NCBI GenBank assembly: GCA_015056795.1
Contig: SVFO01000001.1
Span: 56,560 to 120,559 of the forward strand
Reading direction: 5' to 3'
Length of the DNA stretch: 64,000 nucleotides
DNA from: Lachnospiraceae bacterium
GTDB lineage: Bacteria > Bacillota > Clostridia > Lachnospirales > Lachnospiraceae
In this document: piece after piece, positions 17,654 to 24,276 of the stretch
Numbering within the stretch: position 1 is the stretch's first letter
Layout of the letters: each line of letters opens with the position of its first letter
Translations under genes and position numbers: made by a program
Notes under the pieces: generated by a model
Told to the model about the DNA's origin: nothing
Databases searched by the model: none
What the model saw: only the letters and a program-made list of their open reading frames with translations

Positions 17654-17758
17654 TCATCGTTTACAAGCTTCTTTTTCATTTTTCACGAGACCTGCAAGAA
17701 ACCATTTATCAATGGCTTCCAGCGATCAGATATTCCGAAGTCTTAAAAACACCACCAT
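17654..17758 (-). pseudogene. Possible decayed small ORF with an internal TGA
   Basis: In the 149-base gap before the kinase gene, a minus-strand frame opens with ATG at 17758 behind AAGGGA at good spacing, runs ten codons (MVVFLRLRNI), meets an in-frame TGA, and then continues for 23 protein-like codons (SLEAIDKWFLAGLVKN and a basic end) to a second TGA at 17654. The balance of residues on both sides looks coding. It may be a 34-residue gene broken by one substitution, or chance. No homologue is known to me. Confidence 0.25.
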
Positions 17759-17775
17759 GTCATTTCCCTTCTTTC

Positions 17776-18339
17776 TTAATCCTTCTTCTCTAGATCTTCC
17801 CTTAAAACGGAATAATACACCGCATCATGGATCCCCTGGTTATTCTTCTTTGCCGCGCGCAGCACACCATCAAAATGCATGCCAGCCTTTTGCATTACGC
17901 GTCCCGATTTCATGTTTCTCGGGTCATGGGTAGCAATGATGCGATTTAAGTCCTTCTCGCCCTCAAACAAATAGTTGATCACGGCCTTTAAGGCCTCCGG
18001 CATAATGCCGCGTCCCCAAAAGGCCCTGCCAAGTGCATAACCAATCTCATAAGAGCAGGTTCGCTCATCGCGCTCCACCACGGCAATGTTACCGATGACA
18101 TGATCCTCGCCCTTCAGGGTAATGCCCCAATTGTAGGTTCTGCCCTCGTCATAATAGGAAACCCACTTTTCCAAAAGACTCTTGGTAAATTCCGCATTCG
18201 GATGCGTCGGCCAAGAGAGGAACTTCGTCACCTCAGGATCCCCCGTCCAGTTTCGATACATATCCTCCGCATCCTCAACGACATACCTTCTTAGTACTAA
18301 TCTCTCTGTCTCTATTGTCCTTGTTCCAATTTGATTCAT
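17776..18339 (-). CDS. RimJ/RimL-type GNAT acetyltransferase
   Basis: Acetyltransferase of 187 residues in the ribosomal-protein-acetyltransferase-like (RimJ/RimL) subgroup. It starts with the diagnostic TIETERLVLRRY, continues with YEIGYALGRAFWGRGIMPEAL (acetyl-CoA loop WGRGIM) and ends with GRVMQKAGMHFDGVLR. Members include the Rim enzymes and many uncharacterised acetyltransferases that modify small amines or peptides. It lies 16 bases downstream of the ABC-F gene and so may be read from the same attenuated transcript. If so, it could share drug-dependent regulation. The family call is secure. Confidence 0.88.
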   Translation of the reverse strand: MNQIGTRTIETERLVLRRYVVEDAEDMYRNWTGDPEVTKFLSWPTHPNAEFTKSLLEKWVSYYDEGRTYNWGITLKGEDHVIGNIAVVERDERTCSYEIGYALGRAFWGRGIMPEALKAVINYLFEGEKDLNRIIATHDPRNMKSGRVMQKAGMHFDGVLRAAKKNNQGIHDAVYYSVLREDLEKKD

Positions 18340-18355
18340 ACTTTCTTACCTGTAT

Positions 18356-19897
18356 CTAATAATTTATTAATCCGTCTGGTGTCAGACGATAGATTTTGTC
18401 GCACACCTCCGAAAGGTATTTTCTGTCATGAGATACGCTAAGGATGGCACCCGGGAATTCCCGAAGCATCTTGCGAATAACTGGTCCCGACAGGGGCGAA
18501 AAGTTTCTCGTTGGCTCATCTAAGATCAGGACATTTGCCCCCGACATGCTAAGCTTTAAGAGCAAAACCTTTGCTTTTTGTCCACCTGAAAGCTCCCGAA
18601 TGGGATGCTCCATCTCATCTGCCGTATATTTCAGCGACCCAAGATAGGTGCGGATTCGCGTTCGTTCCTCCTTGTCTCCGGAGCTGTCAAGGAAGTCCAC
18701 GGGAGTCATATCCATGTCCAAAAGTGCCTCGTAGTTTTGCGGCATGTACTCTGCCCGAAGATCTGGCCTTGCCAGCAGTTCCTTCGCCAACAGGGTAAGA
18801 AGCGTTGTCTTTCCACATCCGTTCGTCCCGATAATGCCAATCTTTTCTGAGCCACGGAGCTTTAACTCCACGGCACATGCCAGCGTTCTCCCGCCGTCTG
18901 CCGTTGTCAATTCATGATTTTCATACTGCAATACCCATTTTCCAGAAGGAATCGCACTGTCCTTATTGCCAAGTTTGAAAAAAATTGCTTCTTCCTGCTC
19001 CGGCATCTCCGTCATTTCTGCATCTTCCCGCTCAAAGCGCTTCTCCATGGCCTTGACGTTCTTCATTTTCTTTTTGAGGAGTCTTCCAATCGCGTCCCGA
19101 TCACCCTTGGAAATATTATCGAGCCGCGCACCGACGCTCTGCTCCATCTTTCGAATCTTCTCATCTCGGATCCGCTTCTCCCGCCTCTCACCGAGGGCAA
19201 TCTGCTCCTGCTTTTCGAAGGCGTTCAGGCGCTCCTCCACATATTGCCGATAGGGCATGTTCGCCACGGTATGGCGACACTTCGTCTTCCGCCGAATCTG
19301 CTCAAAATGGATTACCCGATTGGCCGTGTGCTCGATCAATGTTTCATCATGAGAGATAAACAGCACCGCATGCTCCCATTGGTTGATCAGCCGTTCCATA
19401 AGCTCCAATGTTTCGATGTCGATGTCATTTGACGGCTCATCAAGCAGTAAAATCGTTGGATTCTCTATCAGAATCCGCATCATTTGCGCCTTCACGCGTT
19501 CACCGCCGGAGAGCGTCTTCATCTCCTGCTGCCGATAGAAAAATTCGGCTTCCACTCCAAAATCACTCGCCAGCTTTGAAAGCTCCTTCGGTGTCTGATC
19601 CAGAAAATCCAGGCTTTCCATGAAGTACTCACAAACCGTTTTCGTTTTTTCCGCAGTCGGCAGCTCCTGAGGTAAATACCCCAGCTTTTCGCCGCTGATG
19701 GCCTTCTCCCCAGTCGCTTCGATATACTCCTCCACAAGCTGCGGGTCAAAGATCCATTTCATCAGCGTAGACTTTCCGTTTCCTTCTTCGCCGATCAAAA
19801 CAGCCTTATCCCCGTCATTTAAGACGAGAGAAAAATTTTCCAAAATCGTTCTTAGATCCTTTTTATGTATCAGCGTAACGTTCTTAATCTGAAACAT
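18356..19897 (-). CDS. ABC-F family ATPase (ribosome-associated, resistance-like)
   Basis: Soluble protein with two ABC ATPase cassettes and no membrane segment, as in the ABC-F family that binds the ribosomal E site and can displace antibiotics. Cassette 1 has Walker A GEEGNGKST, signature LSGGERVKAQ and LLLDEPSNDIDIE; cassette 2 has GTNGCGKTT, LSGGQKAKVL and LILDEPTRNFSPLSG, so the usual N-H-L-D after the second DEPT is absent. The charged linker between them (about residues 205-300) is the expected antibiotic-resistance-domain position. At 513 residues it is the size of resistance ABC-Fs. The start has GGGAG about 10 bases upstream. It lies behind a leader ORF, terminator and promoter listed separately. 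Confidence 0.9.
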   Translation of the reverse strand: MFQIKNVTLIHKKDLRTILENFSLVLNDGDKAVLIGEEGNGKSTLMKWIFDPQLVEEYIEATGEKAISGEKLGYLPQELPTAEKTKTVCEYFMESLDFLDQTPKELSKLASDFGVEAEFFYRQQEMKTLSGGERVKAQMMRILIENPTILLLDEPSNDIDIETLELMERLINQWEHAVLFISHDETLIEHTANRVIHFEQIRRKTKCRHTVANMPYRQYVEERLNAFEKQEQIALGERREKRIRDEKIRKMEQSVGARLDNISKGDRDAIGRLLKKKMKNVKAMEKRFEREDAEMTEMPEQEEAIFFKLGNKDSAIPSGKWVLQYENHELTTADGGRTLACAVELKLRGSEKIGIIGTNGCGKTTLLTLLAKELLARPDLRAEYMPQNYEALLDMDMTPVDFLDSSGDKEERTRIRTYLGSLKYTADEMEHPIRELSGGQKAKVLLLKLSMSGANVLILDEPTRNFSPLSGPVIRKMLREFPGAILSVSHDRKYLSEVCDKIYRLTPDGLINY

Positions 19898-19920
19898 TAA
19901 GCATCACTCCCTTTCTGATA

Positions 19921-20091
19921 ATCCCACGCGATCATACGGATTGCTTCGCTTCTTGGAAGCTATCGCAATCCTACTTGAATTCGTCAATCGCGCCGCTTCG
20001 CAGCGCTTTTTGACTCATTCACGTTGCGCTTCCAAATGAGCACGCCCTGGCGCAAGCAAGCTTGCCCAGCGGCGGCTCGCTTGGAAGCTAT
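19921..20091 (-). repeat. Structured intergenic segment with direct repeats and GCGAAGC hairpins
   Basis: Between the attenuator and the ABC-F start lies a hairpin-rich segment with no gene. A 12-base direct repeat, CTTGGAAGCTAT, occurs at 19952-19963 and 20080-20091. Between and beside the copies are inverted repeats: GGATTGC (19938-19944) with GCAATCC (19965-19971), a GCGCCGCTTCGCAGCGC hairpin near 19990-20006, and a GGCGCAAGC/GCTTGCCC-like imperfect pair near 20049-20068. The composition differs from neighbouring coding DNA and resembles REP-like repeats. Whether it is a mobile mini-element or part of the leader RNA cannot be told from one copy. Confidence 0.45.
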
Positions 20092-20098
20092 GATCGCT

Positions 20099-20129
20099 AA
20101 AAAGCCCCAATACCTTCTGGTATTGGGGC
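20099..20129 (-). terminator. Intrinsic terminator (attenuator) before the ABC-F gene
   Basis: On the minus strand an 11-base-pair perfect stem, GCCCCAATACC with GGTATTGGGGC around an AGAA loop, is followed at once by TTTTT. It lies after the leader ORF and about 200 bases before the ABC-F start, downstream of the only strong promoter, so it should stop most transcripts before the gene unless overridden. Confidence 0.85.
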
Positions 20130-20195
20130 ATAATAAGCGCGTTTGTTATGTTTTCCATATCCAAGGAAATCCCGTGGGGAATGAAGCCTACCGTG

Positions 20196-20267
20196 CTAAT
20201 TGATGCATCTCCAGGAGGTATTATGAGAGCTATGAATGTTTTCAAATTTACGTACGCGAATCATCAT
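20196..20267 (-). CDS. Leader peptide, 23 residues, with Arg-Val-Arg motif
   Basis: Short ORF behind a strong ribosome binding site (AAAGGAGGT, 6 bases before ATG). It begins MMIRVRKFENI and has 23 codons ending TAG at 20196. Residues 4-6 form Arg-Val-Arg, a +X+ motif at which macrolide-bound ribosomes are known to stall, as in the ErmDL leader with its Arg-Leu-Arg. The position between promoter and terminator upstream of an ABC-F gene is that of a regulatory leader peptide. Inside the ORF, TACCTCCT (20213-20220) is an exact complement of AGGAGGTA around its own SD (20273-20280). The peptide itself probably has no other function. Role is inferred from architecture. Confidence 0.7.
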   Translation of the reverse strand: MMIRVRKFENIHSSHNTSWRCIN

Positions 20268-20346
20268 TTTAGTACCTCCTTTCCCGCCGAATGGCGATGC
20301 ACGGTTAACAGTTACAGGTCAGTAAATCAAATTACCAACATATTAG

Positions 20347-20375
20347 ATTATACAGACAGTTTCCAGAGATGTCAA
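20347..20375 (-). promoter_or_regulatory. Consensus sigma-A promoter of the ABC-F leader
   Basis: TTGACA (20370-20375) and TATAAT (20347-20352) on the minus strand with exactly 17 bases between them, a perfect match to the vegetative consensus. Transcription should start near 20340, about 70 bases before the leader ORF. It lies downstream of the CD3324-like gene stop, so the ABC-F leader is an independent unit. Confidence 0.9.
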
Positions 20376-20425
20376 CCACTTTTTGGAATTTTCATACAAC
20401 GCTTCCTGCTTTCATCCTGCTCAGA

Positions 20426-21076
20426 TTATCTTTGGAAATTCTTCCCGTAATTATTCCAAAAGAAGCTATACTCCTGGTTCCTTGCAAAGACAAAGGCATG
20501 ATGGGCATTTCTTTTTTCCGTTTTCAATTGTTCCAAAAGTGGCGCTTGAAACGGCACGGAAAATTCTCCTTGCTCATAAAATACAACTAGCGGTACTTCA
20601 AAAGAGCTTTGTTCTCCTTCATCTGTTTTCAAAGGACTCCTTGCTTCAATCAGCCTTAATGGGATTTTGATCAGCTCTGACATGAAATACTCCGATAGCT
20701 GCGGCATTTCCTGTCTTAAGGAACTGAGATAGATGCGAACCCATTCTTCTCCCATACCTGCAGAGGCATATTGCGCCGCCGAAGGAATGGAAGGGGAAAA
20801 TATTGGCGTTTCCACCTTCTTTCCATATACGATTTTTTTGATGGTTTCTGGTGAAAGGAAAAATTCTTCCGCGAGCTCCAAAACAGATTGCCCCGCCGAG
20901 TAGCGACTGCAGATCAAGGTGTTTCGTTTTTTGAGCTTGTCTCTGTATCCGGAGGCTTCTCCCCAGCCCCGCCCTTTTTCGGTTCTGGGGATATAGATCA
21001 CCTTGCCCTCTGCATACTTTTGAACCTCTTCTAAAAGCTTTGCCGGAAGAACGTCCTTTGCGTTTTCATATTTCAT
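20426..21076 (-). CDS. CD3324-like DNA-binding protein with C-terminal extension
   Basis: The first 90 residues match the CD3324 family of small helix-turn-helix proteins: MKYENAKDVLPAKLLEEVQK, then GKVIYIPRTEKGRGWGEASG and a helix-turn-helix reading LELAEEFFLSPETIKKIVYG. Usual family members are about 90 residues; this one is 216, with an additional alpha/beta-looking region (EEWVRIYLSSLRQEMPQLSE, then VPLVVFYEQGEFSVPFQ) that could sense a ligand. It starts behind AGGAG and follows the phosphotransferase-like gene by 17 bases, so the pair is probably one transcript. A transcriptional regulator is the best guess, and its target may be nearby. Confidence 0.7.
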   Translation of the reverse strand: MKYENAKDVLPAKLLEEVQKYAEGKVIYIPRTEKGRGWGEASGYRDKLKKRNTLICSRYSAGQSVLELAEEFFLSPETIKKIVYGKKVETPIFSPSIPSAAQYASAGMGEEWVRIYLSSLRQEMPQLSEYFMSELIKIPLRLIEARSPLKTDEGEQSSFEVPLVVFYEQGEFSVPFQAPLLEQLKTEKRNAHHAFVFARNQEYSFFWNNYGKNFQR

Positions 21077-21093
21077 AGCTGCTCCTAATCATC

Positions 21094-21804
21094 TTACAGC
21101 TTAGACATGCGATCCTCTAATGCATTAATGGATCTGACAATCGACTCACAGGATTCCAAATCATCAATGGATGCATGCCATCTAAGCGTTGCAATTCCCT
21201 TAAAATATGCCATACACAGGAATCTTTCCTTGAAGTTCTCAATCCGAATGTTCCTTTTCTTAGCATACTCAAAAAGCTTCTCTGGCACAAGAAGATAAGG
21301 CTTGTTCAGGTCAAGAATGGCAAAGTCCATCATATAATCCATGATTCCGGCCCTTCCCCAATCAGCGCAGTAGGTTTTTCCTGCAGTATCAACGATCATG
21401 TTGCAAAAGAATGTGTTGTTGTTTACAAGGAACCTCTGATTTTCACAGTAGGGTGCATAATGCAATGCCTTGTTTGCGATCTCAAAATAGTAATCCTTTT
21501 CCAAGAATGTGGTTCCAAACATCTGGGTCCAGTTCTTCCAATAGCCTTCCGTCTTTTCATGGATGACCTCATCCGTAATAAATTCTTCCAAGGTCTGATA
21601 TGGCGCCTGATTGTTTTCGTCAAACTCTCCATAACCCGTCAGCCCTGAAATGTCGGTAGCTGCTATCGCAAAAATCATGTCAAAGAAGCTTTCATAAATC
21701 TTCTCAAATTCTTCCGGCGTAAGCTCATTCGCATTCCTTCCCTTAGGGCTCATCTCTATCCTGTCATTGGTCAAATTCCTAATAAAAATGTCTCTATTCA
21801 TCAT
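21094..21804 (-). CDS. Degenerate aminoglycoside phosphotransferase-like protein
   Basis: Resembles the C-terminal two thirds of APH/hygromycin-kinase-like proteins: FAIAATDISGLTGYGEF and later YCADWGRAGIMDYMMDFAIL, where the D-W corresponds to the metal-binding aspartate. The catalytic-loop position that normally reads H-x-D-x4-N appears as NNNTFFCN, so the catalytic aspartate is replaced by asparagine. The ATP-binding N-lobe is also missing; the protein is 236 residues against about 300-340. It is therefore likely inactive as a kinase, though it may still bind a ligand. It starts behind AAGGA at 21804, and no upstream remnant of an N-lobe is visible. It forms a pair with the CD3324-like gene. 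Confidence 0.6.
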   Translation of the reverse strand: MMNRDIFIRNLTNDRIEMSPKGRNANELTPEEFEKIYESFFDMIFAIAATDISGLTGYGEFDENNQAPYQTLEEFITDEVIHEKTEGYWKNWTQMFGTTFLEKDYYFEIANKALHYAPYCENQRFLVNNNTFFCNMIVDTAGKTYCADWGRAGIMDYMMDFAILDLNKPYLLVPEKLFEYAKKRNIRIENFKERFLCMAYFKGIATLRWHASIDDLESCESIVRSINALEDRMSKL

Positions 21805-21841
21805 CGTATCCTTTCTGATCTGCCGATCGTTTCAGTTTTAT

Positions 21842-21860
21842 TTGTATAAGCGCTTTACAA
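21842..21860. promoter_or_regulatory. Operator-like palindrome
   Basis: TTGTATAAGCGCTTTACAA is a near-perfect palindrome (17 of 19 positions) centred on AAGCGCTT, 38 bases upstream of the phosphotransferase-like start. It resembles a catabolite-responsive element in its AAGCGCTT core, but its arm spacing is wider than the cre consensus. It could be the binding site of the CD3324-like regulator in the same unit. Confidence 0.4.
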
Positions 21861-21925
21861 TTTTATACTATCAGCCAGAAAGGTAAATGCATAGAGAAAG
21901 AACAATTATAACGAGACGATACCCA

Positions 21926-22366
21926 CTATAACTTCTTTTCCATCGTCACGTGAGGAATCCCATCCTCCAAAAACGGTTCCGAGGTGACCTCAAAGCCCTC
22001 CTTTTCGTAATAACCGATGGCATACTGCTGCGCTTCAAGATAAATCTTCTTCGCTCCAAAGTCTTGTTCTGCGAACTGAACGCCTCTGTGAAGGATTTCC
22101 CCACCAAGTCCCTGACCGTGACAAAGCGTCACAACGCGGCCGATCTGTGCGATTCCTTTCTCCTTGTCCTTCCAAAACACGCGAAGGCATGCGGACACCC
22201 TGCCTTCTTCGTTCCATGCAAACACATGAACCGCATTCAAATCCTTTCCATCAAGGTCTTGATATGCACAGTCCTGCTCGACGACAAAGACCTCTGCCCT
22301 CGTCCTTAGAATCTCATACAATTCCGTAGTACTTAGTTCCTTAAAATGCTTTACGACAAATTCCAT
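21926..22366 (-). CDS. elaA: ElaA-type GNAT acetyltransferase
   Basis: GNAT protein closely matching the ElaA family of about 150 residues: LYEILRTRAEVFVVEQDCAY near the N-terminus, the QDLDGKDLNAVHVFAW segment, IGRVVTLCHGQGLGGEIL with the acetyl-CoA loop, and the typical end YYEKEGFEVTSEPFLEDGIP. The ATG at 22366 follows GTGGAG; the frame opens seven codons earlier. ElaA is conserved in many bacteria and its substrate is not established. It is the last GNAT of the array, just downstream of a beta-helix protein gene. Confidence 0.9.
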   Translation of the reverse strand: MEFVVKHFKELSTTELYEILRTRAEVFVVEQDCAYQDLDGKDLNAVHVFAWNEEGRVSACLRVFWKDKEKGIAQIGRVVTLCHGQGLGGEILHRGVQFAEQDFGAKKIYLEAQQYAIGYYEKEGFEVTSEPFLEDGIPHVTMEKKL

Positions 22367-22394
22367 GTTTCTCCACTTCCAAATCATCTATGCT

Positions 22395-23384
22395 TCAATC
22401 AAAATCCCCGTCCAGCGTATTGCCAGACCACTCGACATTCTTTCCGTCACCCTTGTAAAGCGTTGCATGAGGACTCGTTTTTCTAAAGAGCCCCTCGGAC
22501 ACCAACAGATTGCCGCCCTGATGGTCAATCACAGTGACATGATCCAGACCATAACCGAAATTGTTGAAATAACTACATCCGTGGAGCCTCGTATTTTGCT
22601 TTACAAGGAATCCCGTTTTCCCTGTGTCCGCATAGCAATCCGTCAGAATAATGTCATAGGAATCCAAATAGTAATTCACGGAATCCACCAGCATTTCGGG
22701 CTCCAAGCCCTTCTCCTTGGGCGGTATGGGACCTCCCCATACATGGCACCTCGTCAGCCTGTTAGAACCGCCACCCACCATTTCAAAGCCTATCGTATAA
22801 TCCACAATGATGCAATCAATGAAATGACTGTCTCCGCCATTAGAATGGATGCCGCAGTTAGGCGACAGTCCTGGCATCGTACACTTACAATACAGATTCT
22901 GCGCGATCAGCTCAAAGGTCCAGGTGCTCGTACCGTCCTCAATAAACAGTCCATATTTCTTGCCATTTCGGAAGGAAATGTCACGTAGCGTAAAATGCTT
23001 AAAGCTGTTCAGGCACATACAGCTCGCCAATCCTGCGCCATCGATCACGCCTCCCGTCACAAACAAATTCCAATCCTCGGAATCTGGGTCCTCAGAGGGA
23101 ATAATGCACCAATTTTCTACCTGAATGTCGGGATAGGATTCCTTTGCATCATAGATCAGCACATATGGCATTTCACACACTGCCTTGAGTACTGCAGATT
23201 TATGCAAAAGAAGGGAACAGCAGTTGGTGATCTTGATCGTCTCCGCAATCAAATAGGTTCCTTTCGGAACATAAAGCACTCCCCTTTCACATGCCAAAAT
23301 AGCTCTTTGGATTCTTTTGTCATCGCTTTCTTCCCCCGCAAACCGCGGAAATTCCTCCAGTGAAACATCATAATACCCTGCCAT
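22395..23384 (-). CDS. Right-handed beta-helix (pectate-lyase-like) protein
   Basis: A 329-residue protein with repeating short strands ending in N, G or D typical of parallel beta-helix folds. The N-terminal region RIQRAILACERGVLYVPKGT is the usual opening of Pectate_lyase_3/glycosyl-hydrolase-28-like proteins, and further turns include CGIHSNGGDSHFIDCIIVDY and DVSF-type repeats. No signal peptide is present, so the substrate is probably an intracellular oligosaccharide. The ATG at 23384 has better ribosome-binding-site spacing (GGAGG, 8 bases); an ATG at 23390 would overlap the nitroreductase stop by 4 bases. Translational coupling to the nitroreductase is likely either way. Lyase or isomerase/epimerase activity cannot be chosen. 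Confidence 0.78.
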   Translation of the reverse strand: MAGYYDVSLEEFPRFAGEESDDKRIQRAILACERGVLYVPKGTYLIAETIKITNCCSLLLHKSAVLKAVCEMPYVLIYDAKESYPDIQVENWCIIPSEDPDSEDWNLFVTGGVIDGAGLASCMCLNSFKHFTLRDISFRNGKKYGLFIEDGTSTWTFELIAQNLYCKCTMPGLSPNCGIHSNGGDSHFIDCIIVDYTIGFEMVGGGSNRLTRCHVWGGPIPPKEKGLEPEMLVDSVNYYLDSYDIILTDCYADTGKTGFLVKQNTRLHGCSYFNNFGYGLDHVTVIDHQGGNLLVSEGLFRKTSPHATLYKGDGKNVEWSGNTLDGDFD

Positions 23385-23386
23385 TC

Positions 23387-24043
23387 TCATTTCCTCCCGT
23401 GGTCTGCGCCGATTTCAAAATGACACTTGACGATTCCCAAATCCACTTGGCTGAAAAAGCCCCCTTTGTTGATAAAGGTTACCGTATCATCATCGTTGAG
23501 CCGGATGGCGAATTTCTGCTGGTTGATGGCCGTCGGTGCAAGCAGCGCAAGCTCAACACCTTCCTGAAACCACCTCGGTCTGTCCGCCTTCCCCTCCATC
23601 ACCTGTTCGGCCGACTTGGATTTATGCGGCTTTCCCTGATCCTTTCCATATCCCACGGCAATGACGATCACAAGCTTTTCGCCATCCTCTATTTTGACGC
23701 TGACATTCTTTCGGTTGTAGGTACCAGTCCAGCAGGTATTCAGTCCTAGCTTTTGAAGGAACAACACCAGTTTTTCGCCGTAATAGCCCACACGCTCGTC
23801 CAGATCGTCTGCTTCCTTGCCAACGCATGCGATCACGCTCGGCGCTGATCCGAGCCCCATCGCCTTATTTAATAATCTGTTATAAATATTCCCTGCGTCT
23901 TCAACAAATTGTAGATGAAGGCCTCCTGCCTCATTCAGCTCCGCAATTTTCTCTTCGATCAGCTTCACCTGATCCGCTTCGATCCTTTTATCCTCATATG
24001 CCCTGACTGAGTGTCTTTGCAAAATAGCTTCTCTGTCCGTCAT
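23387..24043 (-). CDS. Nitroreductase family protein
   Basis: FMN-dependent oxidoreductase family protein, 218 residues. It starts AILQRHSVRAYEDKRIEADQ, the R-x-S-x-R-x-Y/F motif that binds FMN phosphate, and has the middle segment GYYGEKLVLFLQKLGLNTCW and WFQEGVELALLAPTAINQQK near the end. This layout matches the subgroup annotated as putative nitroreductase TM1586-like, in which two half-domains form one monomeric unit. Start follows GGGAGG. It is probably cytosolic, reducing nitro or quinone compounds with NAD(P)H. It is the first gene of a minus-strand unit that faces the divergent LURP-one gene. Confidence 0.88.
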   Translation of the reverse strand: MTDREAILQRHSVRAYEDKRIEADQVKLIEEKIAELNEAGGLHLQFVEDAGNIYNRLLNKAMGLGSAPSVIACVGKEADDLDERVGYYGEKLVLFLQKLGLNTCWTGTYNRKNVSVKIEDGEKLVIVIAVGYGKDQGKPHKSKSAEQVMEGKADRPRWFQEGVELALLAPTAINQQKFAIRLNDDDTVTFINKGGFFSQVDLGIVKCHFEIGADHGRK

Positions 24044-24276
24044 TTTTTGAACCTCCCTTCACATATTAAAGCTCTTCAAAACACAATTTAACTATACCGC
24101 TTTTGGCTTGGATAGACTACTCATAATTTGCCCCCTGCTACTCTCTTAGCACATAAGCCGCACGATAAACAAGTTATTATGCATCAGTTCCTACTATACG
24201 TTTTCTTAGTCTTCCAGTATACTAGCATTATCAGCAAGTAAATGAAACAAAGTGCTTTAATTAAGGAGGAACACAT

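Noticed and set aside
20015-20245. Minus-strand frame of 76 codons across the attenuator
   Set aside because: It reads through the terminator hairpin in a different frame from the leader ORF, has no ribosome binding site, and its sequence derives from hairpin and repeat DNA.
20148-20450. Plus-strand frame of 100 codons with an apparently ideal AGGAGG before an internal ATG at 20223
   Set aside because: The AGGAGG is the complement of the anti-SD inside the minus-strand leader ORF, and the frame runs antisense through the strong leader promoter. The encoded residues show no family pattern.
98-23000. Integron-like or cassette organisation of the GNAT-rich region
   Set aside because: The intergenic gaps do not share a repeated attC-like palindrome, and no integrase is present in the window.
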